Shown here: positions 24,801 to 36,860 of the stretch, one piece after another
How positions within the stretch are numbered: the first letter of the stretch is position 1
Layout of the letters: the number at the start of each line of letters is the position of its first letter
NCBI GenBank assembly: GCA_013365325.1
Contig: JABVXV010000096.1
Location: 62,001-126,000 of the forward strand
Source of the DNA: Dipetalonema caudispina
Lineage: Eukaryota > Nematoda > Chromadorea > Rhabditida > Onchocercidae
Length of the DNA stretch: 64,000 nucleotides
Reading direction: 5' to 3'
Notes under the pieces: generated by a model
The model's database searches: none
What the model saw: the letters and a program-made list of their open reading frames with translations, nothing else
Told to the model about the DNA's origin: nothing
Position numbers and translations under genes: made by a program

Positions 24801-27274
24801 AAAAAAGACGAATAGATAAATATTTAGTTATTTAAAATTGCTTTATGCTTTTTTCTTTCCGAAAAAAAAATACATGCTGAAAATTTCGTAAGAAATTTTA
24901 AACTTCATTTATATTTAAAATTTTAGTTTAAATTTCAGGAAAAATTATGGTAACAATCTCTTTTTATTCATTCATTTATTTTTCTTTTTTTTTTTAGTTT
25001 ATTAATATTCAAAATTTTCAATTATAAATTGATAAATTTAAACTATTTGTAAATTGTATTATTTAACATTTTCCCTCTGTTTTTTTTTTTTTTTTTCCAT
25101 TCTAAAATTACAAGAAAAAGTAAACGTACTGAAATATATTTCAATAAAGTTGACATACTGGAACAATATTTGTTTTTCCGAATAATGTTCCGGAAAATAC
25201 AATCCGTTGAAGAAAAATAATACAATTAGGTTAGTCGTTTTGTTTTTTTTATCCATCATTTTTTCCTTCTCTATTCTTTCTTCGTTTAATTTGGAAAAAA
25301 AAAAAATCTAATTTTCAATTCGTATTTTTTTCGGAAAAAAATCCAGTTTTTAAACTGATATTTCAAATTAATTAATTATTTACGACAATAACGAATTATT
25401 TTATGATATGATGGGTAATTTCAAAAAGGACGAAAATTTATCTTTCTTCTTTTAGGCAATAAAATTCGATTTCTTTTCTATTTATTCCCAATGCAGTGGA
25501 ATGGGAAATTTTTGATTTTCAATTTTAACCCAAAAGTGACAATTTTTTTTCTGCAAGTAATTTAATTGTAAGGAAAATGAAAGGTTAAAGAGAGGAGATT
25601 AAATTTTAAATTAATGTTTTAAATTAATTGATTCATTACGATGATGTTAATTATGACGATATTTTATGATTGCTTTTTGCAATTTTTATCAAACTTATTT
25701 TTCCTTCTTTTGTTTGCAATAACAATGCAAAATTAATTTCTTACTATTTCTCAAATTAAAATTTGTATATTTGACAGTTCAGTTTAGTAGTGTAAATTTA
25801 ATATAAGAAAAATACTTTTCAATGCATTTGATAAATAAATTATCAATGATAATATATCAATTAATTAGTTGCAAAGAATTGATGTAATTAATCAATTATA
25901 AACATTTCAAATTTAAGACATATTTCAATCATCTTAAATTCCTCACATAACGAATTTGCACTATGATTGAAATAATTTTCACTCATAAATGTTCAAATTT
26001 AGCCAATTTTGCAATACTGCAAAGATAATATTAGTTTCACTTAAATTTCTTATTATCTAAATTGGTTTAATTTTCTTTGCAAACATTATGTGATCAAAAT
26101 AGATTTAGAATTTGAATTTACAGAAGTTATATATGGAGGAGGAAAAAAAAGTTTGCAATATTAGATAAATTGATGTTAAAAATGTTTTACAAACTTTTCG
26201 AGTAAAATATTAGGAAAGATTTTTATTTCATTTCCTTTTATTTCCACTTTTTTTTCCCAAATGTTTATTTTTTATAATAATAATATTATTGTCATAAGAT
26301 TTATGATTTCATTTAACAATGATAATAACATAAACAGTGCTAATTAATGTTTTTCGAGTAAAATATTTTTATTTCATTTCCTTTTATTTCCACTTTTTTT
26401 TTCCCAAATGTTTATTTTTTATAATAATAATATTATTGTCATAAGATTTATGATTTCATTTAACAATGATAATAACATAAACAATGCTAATTAATGTTTT
26501 TCTTACTAAAATTCATTTATGAAATTTTGTTTGCAACAAAACAAATCTATTATGTTGTAAACAAAAGAATTAGAGATTACTGCTAGTAAATATAATCGTT
26601 TGTTGATTAATTGTGCACATTTTGAGTAAACAATACTTTGGTATAGGAAAATTTGAAATTTGAACCTTTGTAAGGGAACTTTTTGAATAAGCAAAAGATG
26701 TGTCTAACGTATGAAAATGTATATGTGTGTAATATTAAAATTTTTATAATAAAAATGTAATTTTTCGTTAATATTTTTAAATTTTGAACCGAAGAATAAT
26801 AGAAATTAGAATGATGAAATTTGCTAAAGTTACTGAAAACAAAAAGAATTTCTTAACTTTAATTATTTTCCATTTACAATATATGATCTATCCACTTAAA
26901 AAAACATATTATAATTTGAAAATTTAATTTTATCATATATATATATATACACACGTTAAAAAAAGAAATTGATATTTAATTATGAGAAGGAAATTTTTTA
27001 GGTTTGTGAAATGCTCCAAAATCATTTGAGTCAATGTATTGCGACAGCTCGTACAAATTGTCCGGATGGATATTTGGAAACGTTAACGGAAGAAAATGAA
27101 GAAGATACGGAAATAACATGTAATCATAATCAAATTAACAATTCCAATTATCATTCTGTTGTAATGGCTGATGATGATACATTAGTATCATCTAATAATG
27201 ATGGACCATTAAATTGTTCAGTTAAGCTTAGAGATGAATTGAAAACAGAAATACAAATGAAGAAGGATTATTAA
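18489..27274 (+). CDS. Unrecognised polyQ-containing protein, two exons around a 7.8 kb intron
   Basis: I do not recognise this protein. Exon 1 is 18489-19238 (250 codons, phase 0, donor AAG|GTTTCT). Exon 2 is 27002-27274 (acceptor ttttttag, phase 0, 90 codons and TAA). The product is about 340 residues. The first half is Ser/Asn-rich with a basic patch (SRKKRINRS) and looks disordered. A CAA/CAG tract at 18783-18845 encodes 16 Gln, one Glu and four Gln. The part around the junction looks folded: SDPVYLMEALETLADTQ, then YDAMLHDSLK joined to VCEMLQNHLSQCIATA, which reads as continuous helix and supports the join. The tail is acidic and Asn-rich. Extra exons inside the long intron are possible. 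A frame at 19574-19642 could be an alternative end. Coding status is near certain; function is unknown. Confidence 0.8.
18783..18845 (+). repeat. CAA/CAG tract encoding polyglutamine
   Basis: Sixteen Gln codons, one GAA and four Gln codons sit within exon 1 of the unrecognised gene. Most codons are CAA with scattered CAG. The other frames of this tract give artefactual Val/Cys-rich readings on the minus strand. Confidence 0.95.
19574..19642 (+). other. Candidate alternative terminal exon of the polyQ gene
   Basis: The acceptor catcatag ends at 19573 and is followed in phase 0 by 22 codons, LTIIFHKGRIFDKWLAPDGN plus two more, then TAA. Exon 1 of the gene also ends in phase 0 at 19238, so a short isoform is formally possible. 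The composition is not AT-driven, but the frame is short. Confidence 0.2.
24681..24706. repeat. CT microsatellite
   Basis: A tract of ct dinucleotides with one interruption, inside the long intron of the polyQ gene. Confidence 0.85.
26195..26496. repeat. Direct tandem duplication, unit about 150 bases
   Basis: Copy 1 (26195-26349) and copy 2 (26350-26496) are nearly identical. They differ by a 9-base insertion (aggaaagat-like) after cgagtaaaatatt in copy 1 and by scattered substitutions such as acagtgc versus acaatgc. Both end gctaattaatg. The high identity implies a recent event. Confidence 0.92.
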
Positions 27275-30180
27275 TTAGCGTTACATTTCTAAATTTTAAT
27301 CTACAACGAATTAAATCAAAGCCTAAAGAATACATTAATAATCTTTTCATTTCGTATAAAAATTTTTTCCTCAACTATTTTCATAAATTATTACTCATTT
27401 GATCAAATGAAATTAGTAAATTTAATAATTGCATTAAAAATTTTTGGTAACTAATTTAAATTATGTCACATTTCTTTCTTTCCATTTCATTTCATTCATG
27501 GCAGCAAATAATTGTTTATTAAGATCACGAAAACTTCCTTATGCTTATATAATTTAACTTTTTCTAAAATTACACATTTAAAATATTATTTATAATCAAC
27601 AACATATCATATTAGTATCAAAAATTAAGGTACGAGTAAATAATTCTAAAATTAACGGAAATTATTAAAATATCGCATAATATAAAAGTGAATCGAGAAA
27701 GGAAAGAATTAACATGAAGGAATAGTGACTAATCGTTGAAAGTAATTTGTTGAAAATTTGAATTAATTAATTATAATGAAAGATAGAAATGAAGAAGATG
27801 ATATCAATGAAATGATAAAATATGAAAATTATGTTACTGTGACATTTCGTTGTATATGCTAACGATTTTATCACATTCTTTTTTTTAAATCTATTTATTG
27901 TTGATAAAATGGAAAAAGTGATAAAATGATAATTGAATGATATTTGTAATTAAAAGTAATATTTATGATATAATTCAATGAAGTTTTCTTTAATAAAATA
28001 GAAAATAATTTTTAATTTCTTGTATTGTATATAATTTATTCATGTTTATTTGTATGTTTTTCCTATTTCATTTTTCATTTTAAAATTATACTTAGTAATT
28101 ATCATGAAATGGATAATATTTTGCATTTGATTATAATAAATAATAGTATATTGTATGTTTTAACAAGAAATTTTACAAAAGATAAGAAAATTAATTGCAA
28201 ATTATCGGTTTTTAATTTGTTGATTACTTTATTGATTATTTCATTTCAATTACAAACATAATAATGTATGAATTGCAACAAATCTTAGCTGCTTTTTTTT
28301 TTTTTGATGATAAAAATTATTAATTATATTATCCGGAATTTTTTTCTCATATAGGATTTAATTACCGGAATTTGTTTTTTCATTCGAAGAGAATTCATTC
28401 TTTACCTTTTTTCTTTTCTTTTTTTTTTTTATAGTATCTTTGTTTTTGTGCTTTATCGTTTTTGATGGAAAAAAAAAGATGGAACAAAAAAATTTTTCTC
28501 ATAAGATGGCTGGGAAAATTTTGTAAGATATGCGTATCATTTATAGCTTCGAAAAAGTTTGTAAAATTTAATATCTGAAAGTACCATACAGTTATAAAAG
28601 TTATAATAATAATAAAAAATATAATTTGATAAGCTATAATTACTTTTACAATGAGGGTGAAAATTTTTTTCACAATACCTTATCGTTTAAATTAGAAATT
28701 ATTTTCCGAAAAGTTTGAAAATTTTGTTTTTAAAATTTCTAAATAAATTGCTATTATGTATTTGAGATTTATAGCCTTATTTAATGATGCAATGAAAATT
28801 TTTGAAATGTTTGAATGAAAAAGTTATGAAGTATTTTTATATTTGTTTCGTCTTTTCTACTTTCAGGAACTTATCAGAAATTGTTAACCATTTATTTAAA
28901 AAAAAAAAAAAACTGCGAAATTTTTTAGTGGGAAATTCGGTTTTGTTCAAATTGAAGTTTAAAAATTAAATAATCAACAAAGACATACTTTGTTCTTATA
29001 TGCATCTGATTATGGCTATCATTTTTAACAGTATGAACTATTTCTGATTAATTCCTATGATAGCTCAAATAGATCAAATTTAAATATATATATATTGTTG
29101 AAATTAAATATCTATAAGAGAAATTATCGATGAAAAATTTGAATCTGCTTGATTTTTGAAATTGAAATAACTTGCAAACATTTTCAATTCCATTTTAGTA
29201 GGAGAAAATTGATTTTCAAATGTAATTAAATGGAAAGTATTTTTTGTGTGAATTTTTAAAGATCTTTTTTTTTTTTCGAAAATTTTCTTATTTAGTCGTA
29301 AAAAAAATTTTGTATATTAGTATTTAGTTTTTTTTTTTTTCATTTTCAGTATTGAATAATTCGAGTTATTTAGCTAAAATTATGCATTTTTATCTAACCT
29401 AAAGAAATGAAACAAAAATCATTGATCAAGTCATATCAATTTATTCATAGCATATAACTTTTTCATTTTTACCTTTGATCAGTGATTAATTAATTTTATT
29501 TTTCAAATAAATAAATATAATTTTGTTTTTTATTTTCAGCCAAAATATTCATAACATAATGACAGTTATGCTTCCTTTATATTATAATTTTTCTTTTTTC
29601 TATCTTTTACCCTTTTTCAATGATTAGAATTTGAATGCTTTTACTTTTCAATTTAAAGTTGGAACTTTCCCATTTTTTTTTTTTTTTTTATCCTCAAATA
29701 ATACAACTTGAATTTTCCCACTAATATAAATTAACATTTAATGTGAATTATTAAAATTTCAATTTCCTGTATATATATATATATATATGTATACATATAT
29801 GTTTTAAGTATGGTTGGCATTAATTAAATTAATCTATTCCTACCGATCGTTTTTTCCTTACAATAGTAATTTCGGTTAAAGGAAGAGGGAAGAGAAGAGA
29901 AAAAAGGAATCATTAAAAGATTTGATTACAATCATTTACAAGGTGGGAAAGGAAAAAGGAATAAGAAAGATAAGAAAGATGTCAAATTACCGGAAGCTTT
30001 TTAGATAACCGACGGAAGAGAGTTAAAGCAAAAGGAAATCGCAATGACCGTTTGGTAATGTAAATAAACCATTTTCCGTAACCCTTTATAGATGACCAAC
30101 TGACCATTTATTTGCTAATCAACACCAAAATACAATAAACTGTTTGAACAGGGACAGTTCTAATATTTTGAATAATGGAA

Positions 30181-30198
30181 AGAGAGAGAGAGAGAGAG
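30181..30198. repeat. GA microsatellite
   Basis: A short uninterrupted ag repeat within a purine-rich tract. Confidence 0.75.
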
Positions 30199-31564
30199 GG
30201 AAGGTGAGAAAAAAAAAATTCCACTTGAAAATTTCTTGGATTTTATTCAAAAGGATGTTTAAAAAATTTCCTCTCTTTCTCTAACACTAATAATAATAAT
30301 AATAATTGATCTGTTTGCATAAGTTTTTTTTAATTGTTCAAAAAATTTAAAAAATTTTTGTAATAATTGTGAGCACATTGCGATGTAAGCTATTGTAGTA
30401 ATCTGTTTAGGATTCATCATCATTTATTATGATTGTTATTGATTTAATGTAATTAATTCCTGAATGTAGTAAATTTAAATTTGAATTTTAAATGAATGAA
30501 AAATTATGTTGTTTTACATTGCTCACCAAATGCTTTAAATCATATCATTTTCGAAACTTTAAGATTTGAATTTTCATGGACATGCTATCAGTAAAACAAT
30601 TTGCTAATTTACCAAAGGAATGCTAATGTCGAAATTTATCAAGAAATTTTGCAAATTGAGCAAAATTTCATTTAATAATAATATTGTTGAATGAAATTTT
30701 GGATATTCCAAATGAAAACATAAATTTTCAATGCTAAATTAATGATAAATTACATTTTTTTTTTCAGTGTCAAATTTTTTTTTTTAAATTAACCATGAAA
30801 ATATTCGAAATGATATTCATCAATAGAAATATAATGTTATCACTTATTTTGCTACAAAATATTATGACAGTATTGTTGATTAAATTATTTTAGGAAAGCT
30901 ATAAAAACTTAAAATTTATTACTAAAATTAACTAAATAGAAAGGATACATCACTGAAAACTTTATTACTGTATTAATTGCATGAGAATTACGATTTGTAT
31001 GTGGAAAATTGTCACGAAAACTGTTTCGGGAATATAGTAAATTTAGATATCATTTGATGATAATAAAAAAAATGACATGAAGAAACTTTTAGTTCTATAA
31101 AAACATTTCAAAAATCTATTCGAAATTAAGGGAAAAAATTGGAATTTGGGAAAATTTTAAAATCAAAAATATTTCTAAAATTTGTTTCACTCGTAATTAT
31201 TGGTAACATTTAATTTTTTAAATGAATTATTATTGTCATTGTAGTAAAAATATTGCATGTTAATTTCGATTGCATATTTCAACCTTTACATTAGTTTAAA
31301 TTAAATTACAAAATTATATAAAGTGTTTTGTTAACTGTAGTTTAAACATTAAATGACACCAATAATTAATTACGAGTGAAACAAATTTTAGAAATATTTT
31401 TAATTTTAAAACTTTTCAAATTCCAATTTTTCAAAATTAAACCATTGAGTTTTACAAAATTTATTGCACAGAAATGGCATTTTTTGAGTGAATTTAAATG
31501 CTTTTCTTTTTAATTCCTAAATTTTTAGCTTCTACATTTGTTTTGGGTAAATAAACTTATTCAG

Positions 31565-31630
31565 GAACATATTGATCAAGCCGAAAGAGAAACACGAAAA
31601 TTAGATGATAAATTTTGCTTGCTTTTTTGA
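31565..31630 (+). other. Weak candidate exon
   Basis: The acceptor aaacttattcag ends at 31564. It is followed in phase 0 by EHIDQAERETRKLDDKF and four more residues, then TGA. The left half is hydrophilic and helix-like. The same locus contains short duplicated words: aataaacttat and ggaacatat recur about 103 bases later near 31655, and gaaagagaaaca recurs at 31631. This may therefore be repeat-derived and not a gene. Confidence 0.15.
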
Positions 31631-32708
31631 AAGAGAAACATATTTGTTAATTAATAAACTTATCCCGGAACATATCAATTTAATTATAAATATTTGGAAA
31701 TAAATATTCAGTGAATACTGGATAGAAATTAATTTAATCAATGTAGTTTCATGTTTCATATTTTCGAATAAAATGCAGATTTTTTTTTTTTTTTTACAAT
31801 CTTCTACAAATTTATCCTACTAATTTATATCACTTAAATTCAACTATTGATTATTTTTAATTATTCGGAAAATTTATTGACTTCTACACTTTTTATATAA
31901 TTCTAATAAATTTTTCAAAAAAAAAAACTTTTGATAAGAAATATTCTTTTTTCGTTAAAACGATAATTTGCGCAAATATATGTCAATAATTATTTTATTA
32001 AAAGTTTATTGAAAATGATAAACATTCGTTGCAAATAATAATCATGTAACAAATTAATTCTGGAAATAAATAATGATAGTGATCGTATTAGCTGTAGGTA
32101 TTGATCTGAAAAAGGTAAATATTGATTAATTTTACTAATCACTGTATTTGTTATCATAATGATTTGTAGTGAAAATCGTATAATGTACCGGACAAATGTG
32201 CTATATCATTTTATCAGTTATTATCATCAAAGTTCAATCAAAATGAAATTTTCTTTTGTCATTTATAATGCCAAACTCTTAGTCTTAGGCTATATTTTCT
32301 CCATCATTCATAGTCTAATTTCATGGATAAGCTATTTCCGACAATTCTACTCTATGCTACATTACACAAACAATCTTTTTCTTTGTTATTTAATTTTTGA
32401 ACAATCAATAATGTGATATGTTTATGAGTAAAGGGCATGAAATAGTGAAGAAAAGGTCAAATTTCACCAAACCTATCATTATTTTTACCTATCATTTTGG
32501 GTATAATATGAAATTTCCTATTATTATCGAGTCTTACTATACATGAAGTATTATTAAAACTTGAAATGCTACAAATGTCACCTTAAAGCAATTGATATTC
32601 CATCAAATGATTATTTCTTACTTGGTATATATTTTTCTTAAAATGGATCAAAACGAATTAACAATTGAAATCACCGAACGAAATATCGCAAATACCTAGA
32701 ATTCATGA

Positions 32709-34611
32709 TCAGTTAATCGTTTGACTCCGTTTAAATGGAATATTTTTCGACTCATGATCAGAAGTATCCTTATTGCCAACTTCATTTTGCTCATCATTTT
32801 TGTTTTTCGGTTCTTCGTCTTTTCTAAAAATAAAATATTAAATTAATTCTTCATTAGATAATTTGTTTTGTATTTGATTTTTTTTTCTTCTTTTAATCTT
32901 ACAACTTCTATAGTTTAGGAATCATTTGATTAAATTTATGCTAACAAAATTTCATTTTTTTTGATGAAGTGGGAAATACTGGCAGATAAAATGATGATAT
33001 TATCGTTTTGATAACTGCAAATATTGCTTAATATTAAATCAAATAGAATGAATATTCTTATCATAAGTGATAATAGTCTACTATTATTCATTACCATTAT
33101 CACTATCATTATATCAAATTATTACAATAGTTTTCCGAGAGTTTGAAATTAACGGGAGCTATCCAATCTCCAAAATAAGTATTAGTTAGCTGAATTTAGT
33201 TATGCAAAAGTGTTTTATTGATTAACATTTGAATAGTGATAAAGTTGTGATGCAGGAATGAGTTGAGAAACGATGATAAAAAATAAAAAATGTTAAATAT
33301 TTCAGTTGAATAATTGGATGGTATTTTGCATTTAAAAAGTTGATGATAAAAAAAAAAAATTACTTGTATGTAATACAAAGATAGCGTATAGAATCGTAAT
33401 AAAAATTATTGTACGAATTATCAATAATTATAATGTAAGAAAAAATAGATTGATTTGTTCTTTAATATTCCTTTTAGAAATTATTTATATTTCATTCATT
33501 ATTTATTTTATATTTTATGTTGATTAAAAATAGTAAATGAAAATAGAGTATCATAAATTGACCCTTTTTACAATTGTTTTTTTTTTTTTTTTTCATTATG
33601 AAACTTATTATAGTAATTTGAATTTATTTCCTCATTGTAATTATACCAAAACTTGAAATGTTCAAAAATATGTATGGTTTTGATTACCAATTATGATAAT
33701 TAAATCAATGAAGCGTTATCCTTCTTCTTCCATTTTCTTTCAATTATTTCTGATAAAAAATTTCGAAGTATGGATGATATGGTTAGTATCAATAAGTTAT
33801 TAAGTTATCGAGTTAAGAGAAAGAACTGATTAATCGAAGCGGTAAGAGTTCATGAACTTAAAAAACACTGCATTATTCTTTATTATTGAATGTTATTAAA
33901 TAATTATGGAATGATAGAGATTTAAAGTGAATGAATCAAATTTTATAATTAGCAAATATTCATTCATCAATTTTACCACATCTTGTCTTCTGCATTTTTG
34001 TATTAACTGATTATTTAATTACTTTAGGCTAATTGCTTCAAAAAAAAAAAGAAAGTATATGGGAAGTGATTTCATCATCTGTTCTAAAAAATATGCTTAT
34101 TTTGTTCGAATGCTAAAATTATTTCGAAAATTTTCAAAAATTGACTTCGATGAATAAATAATGAGAAACGAAAAATGAAGCTGCGCTATTCATTTTTTTT
34201 TAAAATTAATTCATTTTAGTGGGAAAAACAAGCGAATATAATCTTATCATTAGTCAAAATCAATTAAAAAAACAGTATAATTAACAATAAATCAAATATA
34301 TCTATAATCAGCCAAGAAATGAAATTTCGAAAGTTTCTACAAAATATGTTATAGTTGTCTATTTTGGATCAAATATTATTGATAAGCAACGATAAGTGAT
34401 AATTGTTTATTTCATTTCATATCGTCGAAAAAAATTCAAGAAGAAGAAAGAAGACAAACTGAAAGTAAGATGTTGAAAAAAATCGATAAATCGATGTTAA
34501 AATGAATAAAATTAGTAACCTTGAATCACTTTCATCAAATGTTGTCGACCAACGATGATTATTTTTGGTGAATGTGACAACTCGACGAAGTTTTGGCTTC
34601 ACTTCTGCCAT
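32709..34611 (-). CDS. Small unrecognised protein of 68 residues, two exons, minus strand
   Basis: Exon 1 is 34611-34520: ATG, 30 codons and two bases, with donor AAG|GTTACT. Exon 2 is 32823-32709: acceptor ATTTTTAG, one base, 37 codons and TGA. The joined phases fit exactly (AG plus A gives Arg). The product starts MAEVKPKLRRVVTFTKNNHR, continues WSTTFDESDSR, and after the junction is very hydrophilic (KDEEPKNKNDEQ...), ending PFKRSQTIN. There is no signal peptide or membrane segment. The N-terminal third is basic and aromatic, and the tail looks disordered. A TTAACAG acceptor lies 8 bases before the ATG, as expected for spliced-leader addition. I chose this ATG because the alternative upstream ATG (34629) lies outside that acceptor. 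I do not recognise the family. Confidence 0.6.
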
Positions 34612-34619
34612 AATTGATC

Positions 34620-34621
34620 CT
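34620..34621 (-). promoter_or_regulatory. Probable trans-splice acceptor of the small minus-strand gene
   Basis: On the minus strand TTGTTAACAG ends 8 bases before the ATG at 34611. A very short leader after a strong acceptor is typical of spliced-leader transcripts. An upstream cis exon in phase 1 is also formally possible. Confidence 0.45.
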
Positions 34622-35296
34622 GTTAACAATAATGTTTCAATTGAGATTTTTGATGAATGAATTGAAAAACAAACAAATAATGCAAAATATTTGGAAAAAA
34701 AAAAAAAAAAACGAAACGAAGTAAGTTTTTGGTAATTAATGAATTAAGTTACTGTAACAAAAAAGTAAAAAGGATATTATTCAAATTTTATAAAAACCAA
34801 TGCTTAAAATTTCATTTTATTTCCTTCATTGAAAAATATTTATTAATTTTGCATTAATTAAAAAAAAAAAAAAAAATTGTTCCAAATTAATAGCATATGG
34901 TATATTTCAGTAAAATAACAAAAAAAGAAAAAAAAAAAAAGAAAAAAAATGTCAGAAATGTTTCATTTATCAAAAATGAAACAAATGCGAGAAAAAAATG
35001 TCATAGAAGAATGAAAAACTATTTTAATTCAATGAGGTATAAATTAATAAATATACAAATTTAATAATTTCCTTTCTTTTTTTTTTTTTGACTAACGTAT
35101 ACAAATATTTTACACGTACGCTTAGAAAGATATACGTAAAAATATGCAAATACTATAATATTTTTACTGATACTGAAGAAATTAAGTTGCATACATTCAC
35201 AACAATCTTTGATGAAAGTTATGAAAACTTTTGTTAAATTCACTTTAGTCTTGAGAAAAAGCGCTTTTTTTCTTTCCTCACTTCATTTTTCTTTTC

Positions 35297-35340
35297 CCTC
35301 TCTCTTTCTCTCCCTCTCTCTCTTTCTCTCTCTCTCTCCC
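35297..35340. repeat. CT-rich microsatellite
   Basis: Interrupted ct/cct/ttct repeats on the + strand. Confidence 0.8.
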
Positions 35341-36807
35341 ATTCATGCTTTCTTTCTTTTCAAATATATTTGAACATTTCATCGAGAATTTTTTGTAATA
35401 AATCAAATGACTGAGAAATATATACTTCTCGAGGAAACAGCTGCTCTCATTTATTTCATCGTCTAATTGACAAATGAGTGATAATAAAAAGTTTTTTTTT
35501 CTTTTTTTTTTTTTTTTTTTCTTTCGCAATTTCATTCATTTTGTGTCATAAAGTTGTTGAAGCAATTATTTCGATAAATATGAAAAAAAAAAAAAAAAAA
35601 AAAACGAAGAAAAAAGTATCAATCGATGTTTTTTTTTTGTTTTTTTTGATTTTTTTTTTAAGGAAAAGAAAATTTGTTCATAACAAAAATGAAAAGTATT
35701 TAAATAGAAATGCTATTTTAATAAATATAAAAAAAGTGAACCAATTAATTTTATCAAATTTTTTAAACTTATAATAGAGATAACATGATGAATTGTTGAA
35801 AATTTAGTAATTAACAAATAATTTTAATAGAAAAGAAAAGTTAATTGTTTGGAAAAAAAATAACAGAGCAGACAATATATTTCACTAATTAATTAATTAT
35901 TTTATTCATTTTGTAATATATCTAATTAAGAAGAGAAACAACATGCATATAATATTCGGATATATTTTTGATTTTTTTATTTAATATTTTCAAATAATTT
36001 TATTTATTTTGAATTCAAAGGTATTCAAATATGAAATGTGATTGAATTGAAATGTTGCTTTATTGAAATTTAAGTGAATATAACAAAATAAACATGCTTA
36101 AATTAAATGCGAATGATCAAATATTATTTTATTTGAAAAATAACAAATGGTTGATTAATTTAAAATTTTCATTAATATTTCAAATATAAATCAGTAATGA
36201 TTGGACTTTATTAAACTGAAATGAATAAAATGTTCCGGAAGTTTTAAATATATCAAGAAATTATATTTTTTTAAGCTCAATGCATAAATGTTTGAAATTA
36301 CACTTCATGAATGAATTAGTCAAATAATTATGTGATAAATGTTTAGAAAATTGGTAAGAAACGATAATTACACAATTATGGATTAAATTTCAACAATTAA
36401 ATTTAACATAATATAGAAGAATGATTGCTTTCAATCAATATATCTCAAAAAATGAATTCAAATTAAGTTTAAAATTAGAAATTAACTACATGATTAACTA
36501 TAATCATTAAATGTCAATTATAGCAATAATAAATTTTTTAACATTCAATAAATTATTTCATGTAACTAACGATTATTATTTGAAGCTTTTTTTTTTTTTT
36601 TTTTTTTTTTTGAGAGGAAAAAAAAATCCGACGAAACATTTCGATTGAAAAATTTTGGCGAAAAGAGAAATATGCTCTTTCCTTCTGTCTTTCCTTTTTT
36701 TTTTTTTCTCTCTTTTTCATTTTATAAAAGAAAGAAAAATTTTTAAAGACAAGCGATAAGAAGAACAAAAATTTTAAACTAATATTTTATTTTTCATTCT
36801 TTTCTAC

Positions 36808-36860
36808 AAAAAAAAAAAAAAAAAAAAAAAAAATAATATTTTTTTTTTTTTTTTTTTTTT
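36808..36860. repeat. A26-T22 inverted repeat
   Basis: Twenty-six A (36808-36833), a five-base spacer (taata) and twenty-two T (36839-36860). It could fold into a long A:T hairpin. It is also a place where assembly or sequencing length is least reliable. Confidence 0.85.

Larger units (their letters stand above)
19239..27001 (+). other. Long intron of the polyQ gene
   Basis: About 7.8 kb of AT-rich sequence between the two exons, with many poly-A/T runs, a CT tract at 24681-24706, TA repeats near 21916-21932 and a tandem duplication at 26195-26496. Two splice-bounded open frames in the right phase (19574-19642 and 20707-20862) are possible alternative exons but are individually weak. Confidence 0.6.
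27275..32708. other. AT-rich stretch between the polyQ gene and the small minus-strand gene
   Basis: No gene is supported. It holds a TA repeat near 29770-29789, a GA tract at 30181-30198 and many homopolymers. Two weak patches were noted: a lysine-rich frame near 29880-30012 without a start codon, and a splice-bounded 21-codon frame at 31565-31630. AATAAA at 27992-27997 is a possible but distant poly(A) signal for the polyQ gene. Confidence 0.4.

Noticed and set aside
29880..30012. Lysine-rich plus-strand frame ending KDVKLPEAF then stop
   Set aside because: No start codon, no good acceptor, and the composition follows a purine-rich tract.
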